Made by a program: the position numbers and the translations under genes
The notes under the pieces: model-generated
Database searches by the model: none
What the model was told of the DNA's origin: nothing
Seen by the model: the letters and a program-made list of their open reading frames with translations, nothing else
Assembly: GCA_013398955.1 (NCBI GenBank)
Contig: VWPU01017662.1
Coordinates: 62,001-126,000 of the forward strand
DNA length: 64,000 nucleotides
Direction of reading: 5' to 3'
Source: Callaeas wilsoni
Lineage: Eukaryota; Chordata; Aves; Passeriformes; Callaeidae
Part shown: positions 1-11,140 of the stretch, piece after piece
Numbering within the stretch: the stretch's first letter is position 1
Layout: every line of letters begins with the position of its first letter

Positions 1-1439
1 CTGCACAGACACACAAATCATCAGTGCTGCTGTTGTGCCATCAGCAATATGGGACAAGACAGGAGCTTTGAGCCACTGTATGAAGGCAGCTGTGCATACA
101 TGCAGCAGTTTGGGAATGTGTCTGGAAAGCGGATCCTGCCTTGGCTCATATGTGATGTGGAGTTGATAAGTACTTTTGCCACTCCTCCCCCTCTCCTTCC
201 CTCCCAGTAAAACTTCCTGTGCTGTAAAATACATATGGATCTTCTGCCATTACTGAGGATGCTTCAAAGAGCAGAGGGGGGCAGGGGAAGGGAGAGACGT
301 TCATACCATAAAAAATACCACTTTTAAGTAGCAAAGGTATTTTTACTGCGAGAAGAATCCTCAGTTTAACATATCTTTTTATCATAAGAAGAAGTTGCAA
401 TACATTTGATTTCTGCATAATTATTAATACATTAGACCATTGTGAAGGTGGAACATGTTACACATGTTTTTGCAGGGTGCCAGCATGTAGCTGCTGCAGA
501 GGAGAGGCTTCTTGTTAACTTGGCACAGTTAGGCAACACCCAAGACATTCTTATTAAACCAGCAGCAGTGTGCAATGCCTAAGAAAAACAAAAGGAGGTA
601 GATGTTTGAATTATTTCAGTGTTTCCCCCTACACCCTCCTTTACTGTACATCATGTCTCTACTAGGAAAGCAGCAATGCTGGCCTAAATTCCCTCTGGTA
701 GCAAAGAGAATAATCAATTAATAAGAAAGAGAAAAACCCTTCTTGGCATTGCCTTTTCCTGATTGTGTCATTTCAGATCATCCTATGCTCCTAGCACATC
801 AATACTCAACCTGTGTATACCTAATGTTGTTGCAGTATATCTCTGTGTCCTTTTATCTCTCTCTCTCCCTCTTTTTTGGTTGTCATTCTGTCACTGATGC
901 TGTCAGTGAGATGAAAGGCAAAAAAAAGCTATAGTGCTGAGTAATTCACATTACTGGATTTTTCACCTTCAGAAGGAACAACTGATATCTATTCAGTGAT
1001 ATCTTCTCAATAAAATTTTTCAGTTTTCCTCTTCAGAGTGTGTGGAAATAAATGTTTCTGCTTGTATTCCCACAAAACACTGGACAATTCTACAAGTTCT
1101 TAGAAAATTGCTTTCTGAAAAAAATTAAGGTGTGAAAATAATTCTGTCAGAAAACTCGTGCAGGTAGATATGTGGTAGATAAATACCAGAAATTTTTGAT
1201 GGCATGTTTAAATATGACTAGAAGGAACTATATTTCATAGGCAGTCCTTAAAGTCTGAAATTCTTTAGTGTGGTGGTGTAAACACAGCATGTGTATTATG
1301 GGCACAAAATTACAGTGAGAATGCTTGCAGAATAAACCACTGCTTTTTGCTTCAGCCTCAGCATGTTCATATTATAGCGTTGAACAACATGAACGGAGAC
1401 ACATCGAATGCTAGGTACTGTTTTTCTCTGTTGTAGCAT

Positions 1440-1690
1440 TCGCAGAGGAGCTTTGGCCAGGCTTGTCTTGTGGGTTAGGATTGCCGTGTGGCTGTGTGTC
1501 CCAAGCCATGCTGCTGGGCCCCGCGGTGCTCTCACCGTGCCCGCTGGGCTTTCTTCAGAGCACCTGCAGCCACCCTGTCCAGTTGGGGTGCCCCAGCACG
1601 GCCTCCTGCTCCTCCTTGGGGGCCCCAGCAGAGTGGCCATCGTTGTAGTTTGGCCAATGGGGGGGTTCGGGGCAAATGCATTTTAGTGCT
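1440..1690. other. GC-rich intronic patch
   Basis: A block of about 250 bp, much richer in G and C than the surrounding intron, with several CpGs and C-runs or G-runs. Short open frames overlap in several frames on both strands. That is the expected effect of few A/T-rich stop codons rather than evidence of coding. No family similarity was recognised. Confidence 0.5.
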
Positions 1691-2919
1691 GCACAGCAAA
1701 GCAGAGCTGTTAGCTTGCAAAAATAGTCATTATGTTGTGTGCATTGTTCGAATAGTAGTGTGTGCAAGATGACTGTTATTGTAGCTTACAGCTATTTTAA
1801 TGCTTCTGCACAAGAGGGGAAAATTACTGTTATTCATTGCCTTGCTGTGCTTAAAGCCTTGGCTAGTGTGTGCCATGATGTGTATTTGAAGGGCTCTTTA
1901 AATGCCCTTTTTTAGGAAAATAATATATAAGGGAGAAAAATATTAAAATCTTGAAAGACTAGAGGAGTCTGGGTACCCTTGATACGGTAGATATTACTTT
2001 TTCTGTTAAACTTTCTCCTTCAAATCTGGTCTGCTTAAACAGTTGTTAAGGTACAGTGCCTTGACCGAGTGCAGTGTGTGTCTGTGCACACTTGTGCCTG
2101 TGTTTGATGAGACCTTATCCTAAGTAGCATTCCAACATTTCGTTGTTATTTCCACAGGTACGAACTGATTGTAAGTCTACAATAATTTGTTGTGCAGCCA
2201 GAATAAACACTTAATCAGTGGGCAGGTCATTTTAATAATTGACTGCTATGTTTCCAGTCTTACAGCAAGGTGCTTCTACCATCATCTTCCAGTTAGGGCA
2301 CCCAATGTCTGAGAAGAGTCTCTTACTATTCTTCACGTTTTGGTAACTCACCATTTTGTAACCAAAGAGGTGAGTTCCCAGTTTGCCAGGGAAGCCTGTA
2401 TGCTAAACAGGCTTTCCTGCAAGGGATTACATTTTCTCCTGAAAAGCAGAGTGCCAGTTGGGCTGGCACAGGATGGGATGGGAGTGCAGGAAGACAGCCC
2501 TGGGAGGCTGGAGCCTGGGGCTGGTGGGAGCTCTGCGTGCATGTACCTGAAACTTGAACAACCTGCTGATGAAAACTGAAAAGGAACAAATCATAAATAA
2601 TGCAGGAATTATATATGCCTATTTCTGGCAGAGCTTTTTTGGCTGTGTCCAGAGACTAGAGAAGCCATTATGATCAGAAAAATCATTCTCTATCTTGTTT
2701 GAGAGAAGACTTTGAATAAGAATTCCTGTAATGTTGTCAGATCTCCTCTCTCTTATGCCCTCAACAGAGCTCTGTTGGCCTCATGGCAAATTATTAACAA
2801 ATCTAGGCCATAATCTACTTTTTAGTGACAGCAGTAAACTAACTGAAGAAGAGCAGACGGGGAGTCTGTGAGTCTGACACAGTTTAGCAGGGGGTTCCTG
2901 CAAGGTTGATCTTCAGAGT

Positions 2920-3110
2920 GCTCTCATCAAATGTTTTCGTTAATGACTTACGTAAAAAAAGTATGTGTATATTAATGAAATTTGCCAACAGTGCGAAGCT
3001 GAGAGGCATTACAGTGCACAGAAGGATCAGCTGGAGAACTGACTGTCTTTGACCAATGGAATAAATAAAAACCAAATAGAACAAATAGCAACTTCTTACA
3101 CTTAGGGACT
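2920..3110 (+). mobile_element. Degraded CR1 LINE fragment (end of ORF2 region)
   Basis: The stretch with 'gttaatgactta', 'gaaatttgccaacag' and 'ggatcagctggagaactga' follows the order of the conserved avian CR1 segment near the end of its reverse-transcriptase ORF (finish of 'atcaatgacctggatga', 'agcaaatttgcagatga', 'gacaggctggagaa'). It is heavily diverged, with indels and stops, so it is an old dead copy. The boundaries are approximate. Confidence 0.5.
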
Positions 3111-6100
3111 AATTGTAGGTGTTCGTACTGTACAATGAAAGTTCATAACTTGAAAGTTCCACAAGAAGGGGAAGATTAAAGTGTAGTAGGGGAACGGAAT
3201 GGCAGGATGGAAGCAAGCTGTGGTCCCAGTGTATACCGGTCAAATTGCTTCCTGTAGGTTTTGACTGGAATTATTGTTACTGTATGTGTCTTGATAAAGA
3301 GTTGAAAATTTTTAAATTTCTGTGTGTTTTCAGTTACTCTGGACATCTTTTTTTTTTTTTCAGAATGTCATGCTGTCACACTGCGTCGATAGGCATTGAG
3401 AAATGTCTCACCTTCCTGTCATAGCATTGTTTGAATTCTGGAAGCAAGCCCTTTGGGGTTTAGAAAACATGGTATCCTCTGTGGGATACCCGGGCAAGAT
3501 AATCAGCCCTCCTATATAGTGCATTTGCCTGACCTAATGATCCTGTGGGCTGACGCTTTTAATGTACATTTACAGTAGCTTTTTAAAAATATCTGATTAT
3601 CTCCCTGTTATTACTAGCTTACTTTCTACATACATCCTGCTACCAAGGAGAAGAAAATTAAAAGTAACAGCTTTCCGTATTAGGAGTCATTCCCAGGTCA
3701 TGGTTTTGAATATACTACACTAGAATGAATCCCAGATCATGATTCATGTAGGATTTTGCAGGTTTAATTATCTTGTCTCCCTTTTCTTTGTGACATTAAA
3801 AAAAAAAATCCTGCGGGTTTAACTAGTCCTTCAGGGGAAAAAAATTGTCAGAAAGTGGAAGTCTTCTAGAGCTTAAAAAGTACATTTCACTACAGATGTG
3901 GACCCCAGTGATGGTGGGTGGTTCTGCTGAAGTGACAAATCAAGCGACTGTGTGACCATCAGGAGTCACCTCTTGAGCACTCTGCCGCAGTTTTCTCTTG
4001 TTCCAGAAGGAGGACAGCTTGAACTTGCAGAAGAGTCTTGCCTGACTTTGTGCACCTCATGAGTTATTTTCCACGAGCTGCAACAGCATACGGCATACAT
4101 AGCCAGAGAGTGGTAGCAACCAAGTGTTCTGTAATCTCAGACCGTGCAAGGACCGAGTATGGCTAAGAGAAATTAATTACTGCTATGACATTAAAGAACA
4201 TAAAATCACTTTGTAGATGCTCTTATTAAAAAATAAAAGTATCTTTTTGAGTTTAACTTAATCCCTTTGAGGGGGAATTAAGCTAAGCAAACAGAAGCTG
4301 CTGTACTTCTGAAGGAGTGCTGCCATCCAAGGCTTCAGTGTGCTTTAGCTTGACATCTTTACTTTCTTCATCTTGACTTCTGTAAATAGCTTTGCCTAGA
4401 CATGTGTGTTGTTCCCTATGGATACCAAACTGGCACTGTATTATAAACAGTAGGTTAATGTTTCTAGACACAGCCTCAAGATCTGTGAATTTTCACTTAA
4501 AGAGAAAGTTCTGTTGTTCAGAAATAATGAGCCAATAAAGATATCAGAGTTGTATTGTTTTCTATTTTCCTCAGAACTTTATGTCCTGCTGACCGATTGG
4601 TATCCATGTAGGAGTTGTTTTGTGTTTATACTAATCTTGTAAATCGCATTCTTACACCTTGGCTTCAGACTCGGGGTAGGCTGATGAACCGATGTGGCAG
4701 ATTAGAATGTGTAGATTATAAGGAATTTCATACTGTCCCTTAAAATGTTTGCTTCCGTTTCCCTGGAACAGGCATGCAGGAGTGGGGCAGAATGACTGTC
4801 ATTTAAATGACTTGTATGCCGCAACTAAGAGACACTAGCCACTGCTACAAGGGCTGTCTTAAGGACAGCAACAGAGTAGGCAGGAAGAGGTAACCCGTCC
4901 TCCTCTGCCTCATCTTTGCCTGGCGGCTGATAATAAAAATAATTTTCCCTAACACCAAGGTAAGTCAAGGCAAGTCAAGAGTCTGTTTTCCCAAGCAGAT
5001 GCCAAGGCAGCTTCCAGAGCAGATGGTGTTGCGTTGGCATGAGCTCTCTGTCCACACCCTGTAGCTATGTTTGTGGAGCATCTTCTCTCATAGCTACTGG
5101 GCAGTAAACACAACCCTCATTTGGCCTCTGAACTGGGAAGCTGGGCTGATATCTTGTGCCATCTGCTGAAGGCTCCTGCTGTGAGTCACTGATGGCAGTT
5201 GGAGCGAGTCGCCTGCGCGCAGGATCCTGTCACATACATGTGTGTCTCACTTTGTTAAGAGCGCTGCCAACTGTCTTTAAACATGGGCATTTTGTGGAGA
5301 AGGCTTAGAAGCGACTGTGCCTTATCCTAATTTTGGAATCCGTATCTCTGATTTCAGAATCTGAAACAGTGTTATAATCTAATGTCACTACAGCGTGTCA
5401 GCTCAGAGTTAGATGAGCACATGTGATAGCCAGCCTCCTACAAAGGGAGGGCACCGTTCACAATTTCAGAACATTTGGCTTTCAGGCGTCTGCAGTCCAG
5501 AAACTACTCTGCAAAGAGGTGGTGCCAGGTCCCTGGCGTTGTTACTGAGCTGAGTAAGAGCTGAGCTCAGGGCTCAGCACAGCCCCACAGCAGGGCCCCT
5601 GCCAATTGCCAAAGTACGTGTCAATTGAAAGATGTTTTCTCTCGTCGCAGTTACACAGGTCAAAGTGCCATTTTGACTTTTCTGTTTACAAATAGAAACC
5701 CATTCATAACAAGTAGTTTTCTGCTGTAGAAGTCAGCGAGCGAGAGTGCATTTTCTTTTCCTTTTGCTGTTGCTCATGCAACCTTAGTTACGCATTTTTG
5801 TAACTAGTGGCCCAACAACAGGTAGCTCTTTAAACAGCTAATTCTTATCTGGCAGCTAATCATTATCTAGCATTCACAGAATGGTGGCGTGAGCCTTAGC
5901 TCGCCTTTTGGGAGCTTTCTGCTGCAAGGAAAGAGATATGTTAATAGGATTTGAATTAGACCAGCAGTCTCCTTTCCTTTGGATTAAAGAGTGTTGAAAT
6001 AGGAATATGTAGGAGAAGGAAGGTATTAATTTTAAGGTCAATGCCTGACTGTCGCATGAATTTTACTGGCCAGCACCTTTCTTAATTGCAGAAAATGGCT

Positions 6101-7780
6101 TACTTGGGAGATCCAATGTAGAAAGCAGATGAATGTGCATCCTTATTTTCCTCCCCTGGGAAGGTCATAGTATCTCCGAGGCGAATAACAAACCCTCTCA
6201 GTGTATGGTCAGCAGATGCTTTCTGCACTGTGACTGCAGAGGAGAGTGAACTGCCACCATTAATGACTGTCGGGGCTGTTCTTTTGCTTTACTTATTTCA
6301 CCCTTTATTATGAGTATTTGTTAATGTTTTTTTTCATCTCTTTTGTGTCTGCTCAGCAGCTGGTGCCTCTTAAAGCAGGGACAAACATCTTAAAGGATAA
6401 AAATGGGAACAGATTTTATTTGCGTTACTGACATCTGTGTCTTACCATTTTTTAGTATCTTTGCCACAATACATACCCAACAGGTTGCAGGAAGACTTGT
6501 ACGGACATGAGCAAAAGGGTTGCATCTGGTTAGAGATGAACTGTATCAGTTCACAGGGCAAATAGCCCTAATTCAGGATTTTGTGATAATTATCCAACTT
6601 AAGCATCAAGATGAATGCTATCTTATGAACTGACAACTATCATAATGATTAACTTGTTTTAATTGACCCTGGGGTCATTCTGGTTTTTATTTTTTTATTT
6701 TTTGTAGGATGTTATTACATTTTAATCTCTCCAAATCAATAAACTTCTTGTTAAAAATCTGTGTTTTCTGTATTGCCCTTGGACATCACCAGTAGGTTGT
6801 CCATCACATCAAGAAGGTTCATGCAGGAAGGATAACTTACTGATCCAAGGAAATGGACAACAGAGTGCTATGGGCATTGGCAGAAAATTTGCCTTGGATG
6901 GTGCAAACCACAGCATGAATGGTGGCTGTGTGCTTCGTGAAGGCAAAAATGTCGAACTTCTCTCTGCTGTAGCATTAGCCTGCCTTTAGATATGGCATGA
7001 GTGTCTGCCCGTGTGTGTTGCAGGTTTGAGTCACAGCCGTTGTCACCAGGCTGACCTTGTCTCATAGGAGATGACATTTAACCTAATTTTCTCCCAGACT
7101 CTGTAGTGACCACGTTCAATTTTACAGCAGAAGTGGGTAAATGTGCTGCTCAGACTTATGGCTGGCATATGTTAGAAGAGGATCTGATTTCCTCTCTTAC
7201 ACTGAACCATTCCCCAGTAGCTGGCAAAGGCCAGTGTGGAGGTTTCATTTGCTGAGATGGGCAATTATTGCTTTTGAGAGAACAGAGAGAGGCTCTATTA
7301 GCTACAGGAAGCCAATAGCTCTTCACAAAACACCCTTGATGTTCTGGACTGAGCTGTAGTTGGTGCTAATTTCAGCTCTTAAGGGAAGTCTTAATTATCA
7401 TACGGGACCAGAATATTTTTAGGAAAAAAAAGATTTTTTTTTTCAGCTTTTGTCTCACTGCTAAAGATACCAGTAGATAAGAGAAACAACCCCAGCCCTT
7501 CAGGAAGTGTTTCCAAGAGCAGAGTAAAAGAAGATAGATATGATAATTATATTTAATGTTTGATGGTCTTAGGTCTCTCACATACTGTGATTTCTCCTCT
7601 AATACAGTGTGTTTTATGACCGCACCTGCTATAAAACAGCTTTAATGCATGTCAAAACCAGCACAATTTCAGCCTCAGCACTATAGTGAGGCGACAACAG
7701 TAAACTTCTTGCCCAAAATTACACGTGCTTGAAAAAAACCTGCCCTGTAGAGGCCCTTCATGTGTCCTGACTCTCAGTAC

Positions 7781-8002
7781 AGAACCATAGAATCATAGAC
7801 TCATTAAGGTTGGAAATTACTTCCAAGTTCATTTAGTCCAAACACCACCATGCCAACTAAACCACAGCACTGAGTGTCACATCCAGTGGTTTCCTGAACA
7901 TTTCTATTCTCAGAATTTATAGCTTTAAGTACTCATAGAGGTGTCAAACCCACAACCTTGGTGTTATTAGCACCGTGCTCTAGCCACCTCAGATAATCTC
8001 AT
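7781..8002 (-). mobile_element. tRNA-Ile-headed SINE with CR1 tail (TguSINE1-like)
   Basis: On the minus strand, positions 8000 down to about 7930 read like tRNA-Ile(AAU): an A-box-like 'tatctgaggtgg', then 'gagcacggtgctaataacac' with anticodon loop ctaataa, then a B-box-like 'gggtttgacacc'. After a short body, 7855 down to 7781 matches the avian CR1 3' end, finishing in 'gagtctatgattctatggttct'. A tRNA-Ile head followed by a CR1 tail is the architecture I recall for the songbird element TguSINE1. The copy is diverged; no clear target-site duplication was seen, as is usual for CR1-mobilised insertions. Confidence 0.75.
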
Positions 8003-9269
8003 GCATCAAGTATTTGGAAAAAAACTATCTTTATTTAAAGAAGTGAAAATAAATTTTATTAGTGTAAGTTAATTTTATTAACTGAAGTGACTTATGTTAT
8101 AATTATAGAAGCATGAGTACATACATAAAAAATATCTCCCAGATATTAGCATATAGAAATGAATGTTGTGTAGTATAAGAACTGGTTCGTGAGACTGAGA
8201 TCAGAGTCATGTTTCTATCTACACCAGAATTACTACGAACTCTAGTAGAGCATTGAGTTGAATTGAATTGACTAAATAGAGTAGAATTTGTGTTTCTAAA
8301 TTGTACTTGTCCCAGACAAGAATTTACAGCTGTTTTTCTTATATTTTTCTTTTCTAGATCTGTATGCATAATTTTTTTCCATTAATTTATTACAGAATAA
8401 ATTAATTTGGAGGTACTGTCATGGGGCATTTATTTGATTCTCATTAGAAAGATCAAAACACACTTTTGAGCCACAGACTGGATTCTTAGTATGAAAAAAT
8501 GTTCCTTCTGGTTGCAAAGACATGGTTTTGCAAAAAAATTGAGCCTGCAATGCTATTTCTGGTACATATTAACTACATTTTCTGGGAACAAACCAACTTG
8601 TGTAATTACTCCAAATTTCTTTCACAGCTAGAAGTCTGTACAACTCCCTACTGATAGTCTTTTCAGTATTATTCCCATATCCATGCACTTATTCCAGTTA
8701 TATCTTTTACAAGAGTACTACTTAAAGAATTCTCTTTAGAGAGTATTTTATTGCTCATAAGGTTTTAGATCATCCATATAGTTTAATTGTTAGTTTTGTT
8801 ATTTGCTTACTGGAGTCTCTCTTTGTTTACTTTTTATTCATGTATTCCAAAAGGACCTGAAAGCCTTAAGCAGTTCCATGATCCTGTAGTGGGGGACACC
8901 CTACTGACTGAAAGAAAGAAAATCTCAAGTGAAGAGAGCTTAAAGTAGCTAAGATATAGGAAGTAAATGGGTGTAGAAAAGGAGAAAATGGAGAAAATGA
9001 GCCAAAGTTTCAGGAAAAACAAAGAAGGATGTAGTCTCTCTGGAATAAAATTAACTTAGGATATTGGTGGCTAAAATGTATGTGAGTGCAAAGCAGAAAT
9101 TAAAACAAGCTCCTTTTCACTGATACTTGATCCGTGTCCCAAGTTCTTGATAGTCACGAGAAATGCTGGTCCAAGGCTGATGGGTCATACTCCTGCTGCC
9201 AGACACACCTTGCTGTAGCCTGGTGTGAGTCAGCCCCGGAGCTTCTTACCATCATGAGACAGGGAGTCA

Positions 9270-9790
9270 AACATTACCTGCGTGGCACCAGGTTCCCTTC
9301 AGACATCTGAGCAGAGAGGTGCCCGTGGTGGGCCGCGTGGTGGCTGCTCTGCAGGTCAGTGTGCTGAAGGTGTTCTGTGTTTGCACCAAAGACACCAAGG
9401 TGGATGGGCAGTGGAGGTGGCTGGGCAGTGGAGGTGGCTGCAGTCGCTGCAGCAAGTGGAAGGAGAAAGTGGTATGTGAAAGAGAGGAAATAATGAGATT
9501 GAAAGAAATTGGGGGGAAAAAGGTGCAATGCTTGTAATGGAAGATCCGCCACAGGGATTCTCTTGCAGAGTGAAGCAGCAAGCCTGGCAAGTAGTGTCAG
9601 AGTTGCAGAGTGGGGGGTCAGGGGCTGCATTTCTCTGCAGTGCTGCTGCTGGTTGTGGCAGCGAGAGCTGCCCCAGGTGTGCAGCACTACGCACCCTGGG
9701 GCCCAGCAGAGAAGATCTTGGGGAGCAAATAACGATTTCCTTTGACCAGGCTGAGATCAAGTCTGTTTCCCTGCGAGCAGCCATGCTCTA
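9270..9790. other. GC-rich intronic patch with a 17-bp tandem repeat
   Basis: A GC-rich block in AT-rich surroundings, with overlapping open frames of 65-142 codons on both strands. None has a recognisable domain, splice context or codon signature. It includes two perfect adjacent copies of the 17-mer gggcagtggaggtggct (9406-9422 and 9423-9439). I call it non-coding. Confidence 0.5.
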
Positions 9791-11057
9791 AGAAACAGGC
9801 TCCTATACTCTCTTAAGGAGTGCACCTCAAACAAGAGGCACCCATACACTGTAGCTGCTTTCAGCAATAGTTTCCACATCTTATGGAAAACAGAGTAGGA
9901 TTTCCTGATCAAAACACAAAACTACCAACATAGCCTACATATTTTCTTACGTTTAGCCTCATCTTGATTAATTTTTTTTTATATTTGAAAAATAAAATAC
10001 AAAAGCATTTAATGTCAGATGTCTAAAATGACTGTGCTATGCATTATGCAAGTGACTGCTGGCTTCTGAAAAAGCTGTAATTGTAATGCCTTTCCCTCCC
10101 TGTAGTAAATGGACATAAATATTCACAGGGCTGGGTACATTAGGCTAGGTAGATTATTCATTCATTTGCTGGAGGAAGATTTGCAAATAAATGCTATTAA
10201 AAAAAAAACGCTGAAAATCTCCTTCATAGTCCTTTAACCAATGTTAGTGCATTACAGCATGGCTGAATTTGGTGAGGCACTAATAGGTAAGTTCTTCTGA
10301 AGAGTAGATGGCAGTGAGAATTTAAGGGTTGTTTGAATTGTTTTTCTATTTGCATACAAAATATTGACATTGTGCAATGCTGAATACATTTATTGCATGT
10401 GCAGTAGGGCTTACATCCCTATCAGTGAAACCGGGGGGATTTTTGAAGTAAAGTCTGCTGGACTTTATTTGAAGGGTATTCATTTTATTTACAGAAGAGA
10501 AGAGGCAAATATTCCTTTACATTTTATTCCTTTACTACTTAGTTATTCTTAGAGTTTCCATTAGTTTTGGAGCACTGGTGGCTACTTCTGATTTGGTCTT
10601 TTTTAAATCAAGTATTATTATTATTATTTTGTAAGCATACCTTTCTCCTCAGAAGAAGGAAATTGCCTTACCCTCAGAGCAGAGTTCATCCTGTCTGATG
10701 TAGTCATATGCAGAGCAGATGTTGAGTCTAAGCCCCCTACTTCGAGCTCTTTTTCTAGTCAGTGAAGAAAGATGAGCACTTCTGGAGTAATTTGTCTCTG
10801 AAATCCATCTCAGGATGTCAGGGATTTCGCACTGAAATTGTGAAATACCCCATTTGATGTACAGTGTCAAGATGATGGTGTTTGTCTAAGTACCAAACAA
10901 GGGCTCAAAGAAGATGGGATGAACACCCCTATGAGCAATAGTCAATTCTTGATGCCATGTCAATGGCTTGGCAATTATGAAAAAGCAATCTTCGACAGGA
11001 TGGAGTGTGATACTGTGGAATGTCCCATGGATTTACAGTCTCAATTTCCAATTTCAG

Positions 11058-11140
11058 GGAGGAGAACATTGCTATTATCAGGGAAAAATTCGAGGAAATC
11101 CTGTATCATTTGTTGCCTTGTCAACATGCCATGGATTACA
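11058..11140 (+). CDS. ADAM22: ADAM22 exon W1: prodomain (GGEHCYYQG segment)
   Basis: This 83-nt exon follows 'caatttccaatttcag' and is followed by gtaagt. It encodes [15 protein letters not shown] then [11 protein letters not shown] and the first two bases of a His codon. This is the classic reprolysin prodomain signature (CYYQG, then ALSTC.GL.G) in which the pair of cysteines is conserved across ADAMs. It starts in phase 0 and ends in phase 2. The human segment is nearly the same, with HIRGNPD in place of KIRGNPV. The exon is too short to show as a long open frame and was found by splice signals plus peptide match. Confidence 0.95.

Larger units (their letters stand above)
1..11057. other. 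ADAM22: Intron (3' part) upstream of exon W1
   Basis: More than 11 kb of non-coding, mostly AT-rich DNA. I searched for the preceding prodomain exons (expected peptide like EYIERHIEHGG) and did not find them, so the window seems to open inside a long intron. It contains a degraded CR1 piece near 2920-3110, a T-run at 3348-3360, a SINE at 7781-8002 and GC-rich patches near 1440-1690 and 9270-9780. No promoter could be supported. Confidence 0.8.

Noticed and set aside
7930..8000. tRNA-Ile gene on the minus strand
   Set aside because: The A and B boxes and anticodon arm are recognisable but the acceptor stem does not pair and a CR1 tail follows. It is the head of a SINE, not a functional tRNA.
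9267..9784. Overlapping open frames of 107-142 codons on the minus strand
   Set aside because: They overlap each other in several frames within a GC-rich block, have no domain, and similar frames exist on the other strand. This is what low stop density produces.
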